A stretch of DNA of 34,522 bases from Halieaceae bacterium (lineage in GTDB: Bacteria > Pseudomonadota > Gammaproteobacteria > Pseudomonadales > Halieaceae): assembly GCA_008081075.1 (NCBI GenBank), contig VMDB01000149.1, forward strand, positions 1 through 34,522, given 5' to 3'. Below, piece after piece: positions 31,037 through 34,522 of the stretch. The position numbers and the translations under genes are program-made. The notes below the pieces were generated by a model. That model was given only the letters and a program-made list of their open reading frames with translations, was not told the DNA's origin and made no database searches. Each line of letters begins with the position of its first letter. Position 1 is the stretch's first letter.

Positions 31037-32112
31037 TGTGGCTGAGTGAGCAACTCCTTTTTATCGATCCGGGGTTCGCGGTTTTCCAATATCTGACGCT
31101 TCGCGGCATATTGGCCGCTTGCACCGCACTCGCGATTTCTATGCTGATCGGTCCCGTCATGATCGCGCGCCTCAATCAGTTGCAGATTGGGCAGACCATT
31201 CGGCAGGAAGGACCACAGTCCCATCTCCAGAAGGCAGGTACCCCGACAATGGGGGGTGCTTTGATTCTGGTCACAGTAATGGGGTCAACCCTGTTGTGGG
31301 CGGATCTAGGTAGTCGCTACGTTTGGGTCGCCGTGATTACCACAGCCGCTTTCGGTCTCATTGGATGGATCGATGACTATCGAAAGGTGGTGCGAAAGGA
31401 CACCCGCGGACTGCCGGCGCGCTGGAAGTATTTGTGGCAATCCCTGTTCGCGTTTGGCATCACGCTCTTTCTTTTCGACACAGCCGTTCACCCAGAAGAA
31501 ACCACCTTATACGTGCCATTTTTTAAAGACGTTGCGTTGGCGATGGGCTGGTTGTTCGTGCCATTCAGCTATTTGGTCGTGGTGGGCGCCAGCAATGCGG
31601 TGAATCTGACAGATGGGCTGGACGGGCTGGCGATCATGCCCACTGTCATGGTCGCTACGGGACTCGGCGTTATCGCTTATCTCTCGGGGCACGTCGAATT
31701 CGCTCAATACCTGAATATTGCTTATCTGCCGGGTGCCGGAGAATTGATGGTTTTCTGCGGTGCGATTGCTGGCGCCGGGCTTGGTTTTTTGTGGTTCAAC
31801 ACCTATCCCGCGATGATTTTTATGGGCGATGTCGGGGCGCTCGCGCTCGGTGCTGCGCTGGGTGTGGTGGCAGTTATGACCCGCCATGAAATTGTCCTGT
31901 TCATTATGGGGGGCATTTTCGTTTTGGAAACCGTCTCGGTCATTATTCAAGTGGGGTCATTCAAATTGACCGGTCGGCGGGTATTCCGCATGGCGCCAAT
32001 CCATCACCACTTTGAGCTCAAGGGATGGCCCGAGCCCAGAGTCATTGTCCGCTTCTGGATCATCACAGTCATGCTGGTGCTCTTTGGGCTGGCGACACTG
32101 AAGTTGCGGTGA
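31030..32112 (+). CDS. mraY: Phospho-N-acetylmuramoyl-pentapeptide transferase
   Basis: [50 protein letters not shown]. Confidence 0.98.
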   Translation: MLMWLSEQLLFIDPGFAVFQYLTLRGILAACTALAISMLIGPVMIARLNQLQIGQTIRQEGPQSHLQKAGTPTMGGALILVTVMGSTLLWADLGSRYVWVAVITTAAFGLIGWIDDYRKVVRKDTRGLPARWKYLWQSLFAFGITLFLFDTAVHPEETTLYVPFFKDVALAMGWLFVPFSYLVVVGASNAVNLTDGLDGLAIMPTVMVATGLGVIAYLSGHVEFAQYLNIAYLPGAGELMVFCGAIAGAGLGFLWFNTYPAMIFMGDVGALALGAALGVVAVMTRHEIVLFIMGGIFVLETVSVIIQVGSFKLTGRRVFRMAPIHHHFELKGWPEPRVIVRFWIITVMLVLFGLATLKLR

Positions 32113-32116
32113 AGCC

Positions 32117-33478
32117 ATGTCACTGTCTTCTGCAACTATCGCCAGCTCTGAGAACCGCATGATCTTTGGTCTGGGCACTACGGGCCGCAGTGTCGCGCGT
32201 TGGTGGCGTCAGCACGGCGTGGCTTTTCACGCGGTCGATACCCGAGCGGCGCTGGCGGCTGAGTCGACCTCGTGGCCTGAAATGGACAACGTTCCCATGG
32301 CGTTTGGTGAGCCATCTGCAGAGATGGCTGATGATGTCACAGAGTTGATTGTCAGCCCTGGCATTTCTCTCGAACATCCCATGGTGGTGCGCGCAAGAGA
32401 CCGCGGTTGCAGGATTCGCGGAGATATCGATTTATTCATGGAAGCGGTCGCTGCGCCAGTGATCGGTATCACCGGCTCCAACGGCAAATCGACGGTTACC
32501 GCGTTGTTGGGTTCGATGCTGGCGGAATGTGGTGCCAAGGTTTCAGTGGGTGGAAATTTCGGTAGGCCTGCCCTTGACTTGCTTGAGGATAGCGCCGATT
32601 GCTATGTGCTGGAGCTGTCCAGTTTTCAGTTGGAGCGGGCTGAGCCGCTGGGTTTAAGTGTCGCGACGGTGCTGAATCTCTCTGCCGATCATCTGGATCG
32701 GTATTCGTCTTTGACGGCGTATCACCAATCGAAGCATCGTATTTTCCGCGGGGTGAGTCATGTTGTGGCCAATCGCGACGATCCTCTGACGGTGCCCTTG
32801 TTGCCCGAGGAAGTGCCAGTGACATGGTGGCGCTCCGGCGAACCAGATTTGGGTGAGTATGGGCTTCGTGAGTTGGAGGGTGTGTTGTGGCTGTGTCGCG
32901 GCTTTGAACTGCTGCTCTCTACAGCAGAACTTTCCCTTGCCGGAACGCACAACTACCACAACGTGTTGGCAGCCTTGGCTCTTGGCGTCGCTATGGGTTT
33001 TTCTGAAGCACAACTGCTTGCCGGTGCGGCCCGTTATCGCGGCCTGCCTCACCGCTGCGAGCACGTCGGCGTAGTGGGTGACATTACCTTTATTGACGAC
33101 AGTAAAGGTACCAACGTCGGCGCCACGTTGGCCGCGCTCAAGGGGCTCGGCGGTGATAGCAATCTGTGGCTGATTTTGGGTGGTCAAGGGAAGCGACAAG
33201 ACTTTTCTCAACTGCGGCCAGCAGTCGCTGATTACTGCGCGGGGATCCTAGTCATTGGCGAGGCGGCGGCAGAGATTGTCAGTGCATTGGGGGATGTGGT
33301 TCCTGTGCAGGAGGCGGTGTCATTGGAGTCAGCGGTGAGTCAAGCGCTGGCGCTGGCGACGCCGGGCCAGACAGTGCTGTTGTCTCCGGCGTGTGCGAGC
33401 TTCGATATGTTCAGGGATTATATAGATCGGGGTGAGCGCTTTAAGTCGGCGGTATTGGCATTGGGGGCCGCCGCATGA
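32117..33478 (+). CDS. murD: UDP-N-acetylmuramoylalanine-D-glutamate ligase
   Basis: GITGSNGKSTVTALLGSML; FIDDSKGTNVGATLAALKGL. Confidence 0.97.
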   Translation: MSLSSATIASSENRMIFGLGTTGRSVARWWRQHGVAFHAVDTRAALAAESTSWPEMDNVPMAFGEPSAEMADDVTELIVSPGISLEHPMVVRARDRGCRIRGDIDLFMEAVAAPVIGITGSNGKSTVTALLGSMLAECGAKVSVGGNFGRPALDLLEDSADCYVLELSSFQLERAEPLGLSVATVLNLSADHLDRYSSLTAYHQSKHRIFRGVSHVVANRDDPLTVPLLPEEVPVTWWRSGEPDLGEYGLRELEGVLWLCRGFELLLSTAELSLAGTHNYHNVLAALALGVAMGFSEAQLLAGAARYRGLPHRCEHVGVVGDITFIDDSKGTNVGATLAALKGLGGDSNLWLILGGQGKRQDFSQLRPAVADYCAGILVIGEAAAEIVSALGDVVPVQEAVSLESAVSQALALATPGQTVLLSPACASFDMFRDYIDRGERFKSAVLALGAAA

Positions 33479-34522
33479 ATCAAGCCGCATCATTGACAAC
33501 CTATCGAGGAGATCCGCTGCTGCTGGGCCTCGGAATTTCGTTACTCTGTATCGGTTTGGTTGCCATTGCCTCGGCATCTATTGAGTACGGCGATTTTCAC
33601 TTCGGCAATCCCTGGCACCACACCTCGCGCCATGCTCTGTATCTGGCGATGGGAGTCACAGCCGGTGCCGTCACCTATATGACACCCACCCAGAGCCTCA
33701 AACAATTTTCGCCTTGGTTACTGTTTCTGGCATTCGGTCTTCTGATCCTGGTGCTGATGCCCGGTATTGGCCGCGAGGTCAACGGCGCCCAGCGTTGGTT
33801 GCCTTTGGGACCGCTGACTTTCCAGCCGTCGGAGTTTGTGAAATTCGCTTTGCTTCTCTACGTGGCCGGCTATTTGGTACGTCAGGAAGAAGCGGTCCGC
33901 TATCAGTGGCAGGGGCTGGCCAGGCTCATGGGCATTCTGGCGGTCGTAGCCGTGTTGCTGCTAGCCGAGCCCGACTTTGGCGCAACCGTCATCACCGTAG
34001 GCATGGTGGTGGGAATGATGTTTATTGCCGGCGCCAAGATACAGTACATCGGAGCGATGTTGGTCGCGGTCGGTATGGCTTTGGCCGCGCTTGTGGTCAG
34101 TGCACCTTATCGGCTACAGCGACTGACGGCCTATCAAAACCCTTGGGATGACCCATTTGGATCCGGTTTCCAGCTGGTGCAATCGCTCATTGCGTTTGGT
34201 CGCGGCGAATGGTTTGGCGTAGGACTGGGAAACAGCGTTCAAAAGCTCTTTTATCTGCCCGAGGCCCACACCGATTTTGTATTTTCCATCTGGGCGGAAG
34301 AAACCGGTCTCATGGGTGCTTTCGCGCTGATCTTGCTGTTCGCGTTTTTAGTGGGGCGCATCCTCAGGACGGCGTGGCAGGTAGCTGAACACGGGCATCA
34401 CTATGAGGCCTATGTGTGTTTTGGTGCGGCGCTCATGTTCGCGGGCCAGGTGTTTATCAATATGGGAGCGAGCTCGGGTCTGTTGCCCACAAAGGGCCTA
34501 ACGCTGCCTTTCGTCAGTTATG
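33475..34522 (+). CDS. ftsW: Peptidoglycan glycosyltransferase FtsW (partial, 3' end outside window)
   Basis: My translation from the ATGA overlap with murD: MNQAASLTTYRGDPLLLGLGISLLCIGLVAIASAS...GAQRWLPLGPLTFQPSEFVKFALLLY...LPEAHTDFVFSIWAEETGLMG; not in ORF track because no stop lies in the window. Confidence 0.96.
   Translation, partial: MNQAASLTTYRGDPLLLGLGISLLCIGLVAIASASIEYGDFHFGNPWHHTSRHALYLAMGVTAGAVTYMTPTQSLKQFSPWLLFLAFGLLILVLMPGIGREVNGAQRWLPLGPLTFQPSEFVKFALLLYVAGYLVRQEEAVRYQWQGLARLMGILAVVAVLLLAEPDFGATVITVGMVVGMMFIAGAKIQYIGAMLVAVGMALAALVVSAPYRLQRLTAYQNPWDDPFGSGFQLVQSLIAFGRGEWFGVGLGNSVQKLFYLPEAHTDFVFSIWAEETGLMGAFALILLFAFLVGRILRTAWQVAEHGHHYEAYVCFGAALMFAGQVFINMGASSGLLPTKGLTLPFVSY

Overview
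The window is a housekeeping segment of what looks like a gammaproteobacterial chromosome (inferred from gene content and order; species not determined). From left to right it carries: a minus-strand ptsN-hpf-rpoN-lptB-lptA-lptC-kdsC-kdsD-yrbG cluster; a plus-strand mlaC-ibaG-murA-hisG-hisD run; a DegS/HtrA protease (-); a Nif3-like protein (+); zapG (-); zapE; rplM-rpsI; an SMR-family transporter; petA plus a fused cytochrome b/c1 gene; sspA-sspB; dolP, diaA-like, yraN and lpoA (-); rsmI; RNase P RNA; and the dcw cluster mraZ-rsmH-ftsL-ftsI-murE-murF-mraY-murD-ftsW (ftsW truncated by the window edge). Two real genes, ptsN (1..298, -) and ftsW (33475..34522, +), are absent from the ORF track because they run off the window. 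I found no CRISPR array, transposon, prophage, tRNA or convincing novel multi-gene system. The observations most worth a second look are a single ORF fusing cytochrome b and cytochrome c1, an orphan mlaC where mlaFED and mlaB would normally be, a 10-bp-phased GTGGG repeat array overlapping the predicted mraZ promoter, and a SIS-domain DiaA-like protein with an altered ligand motif. Nothing was verified by database search.
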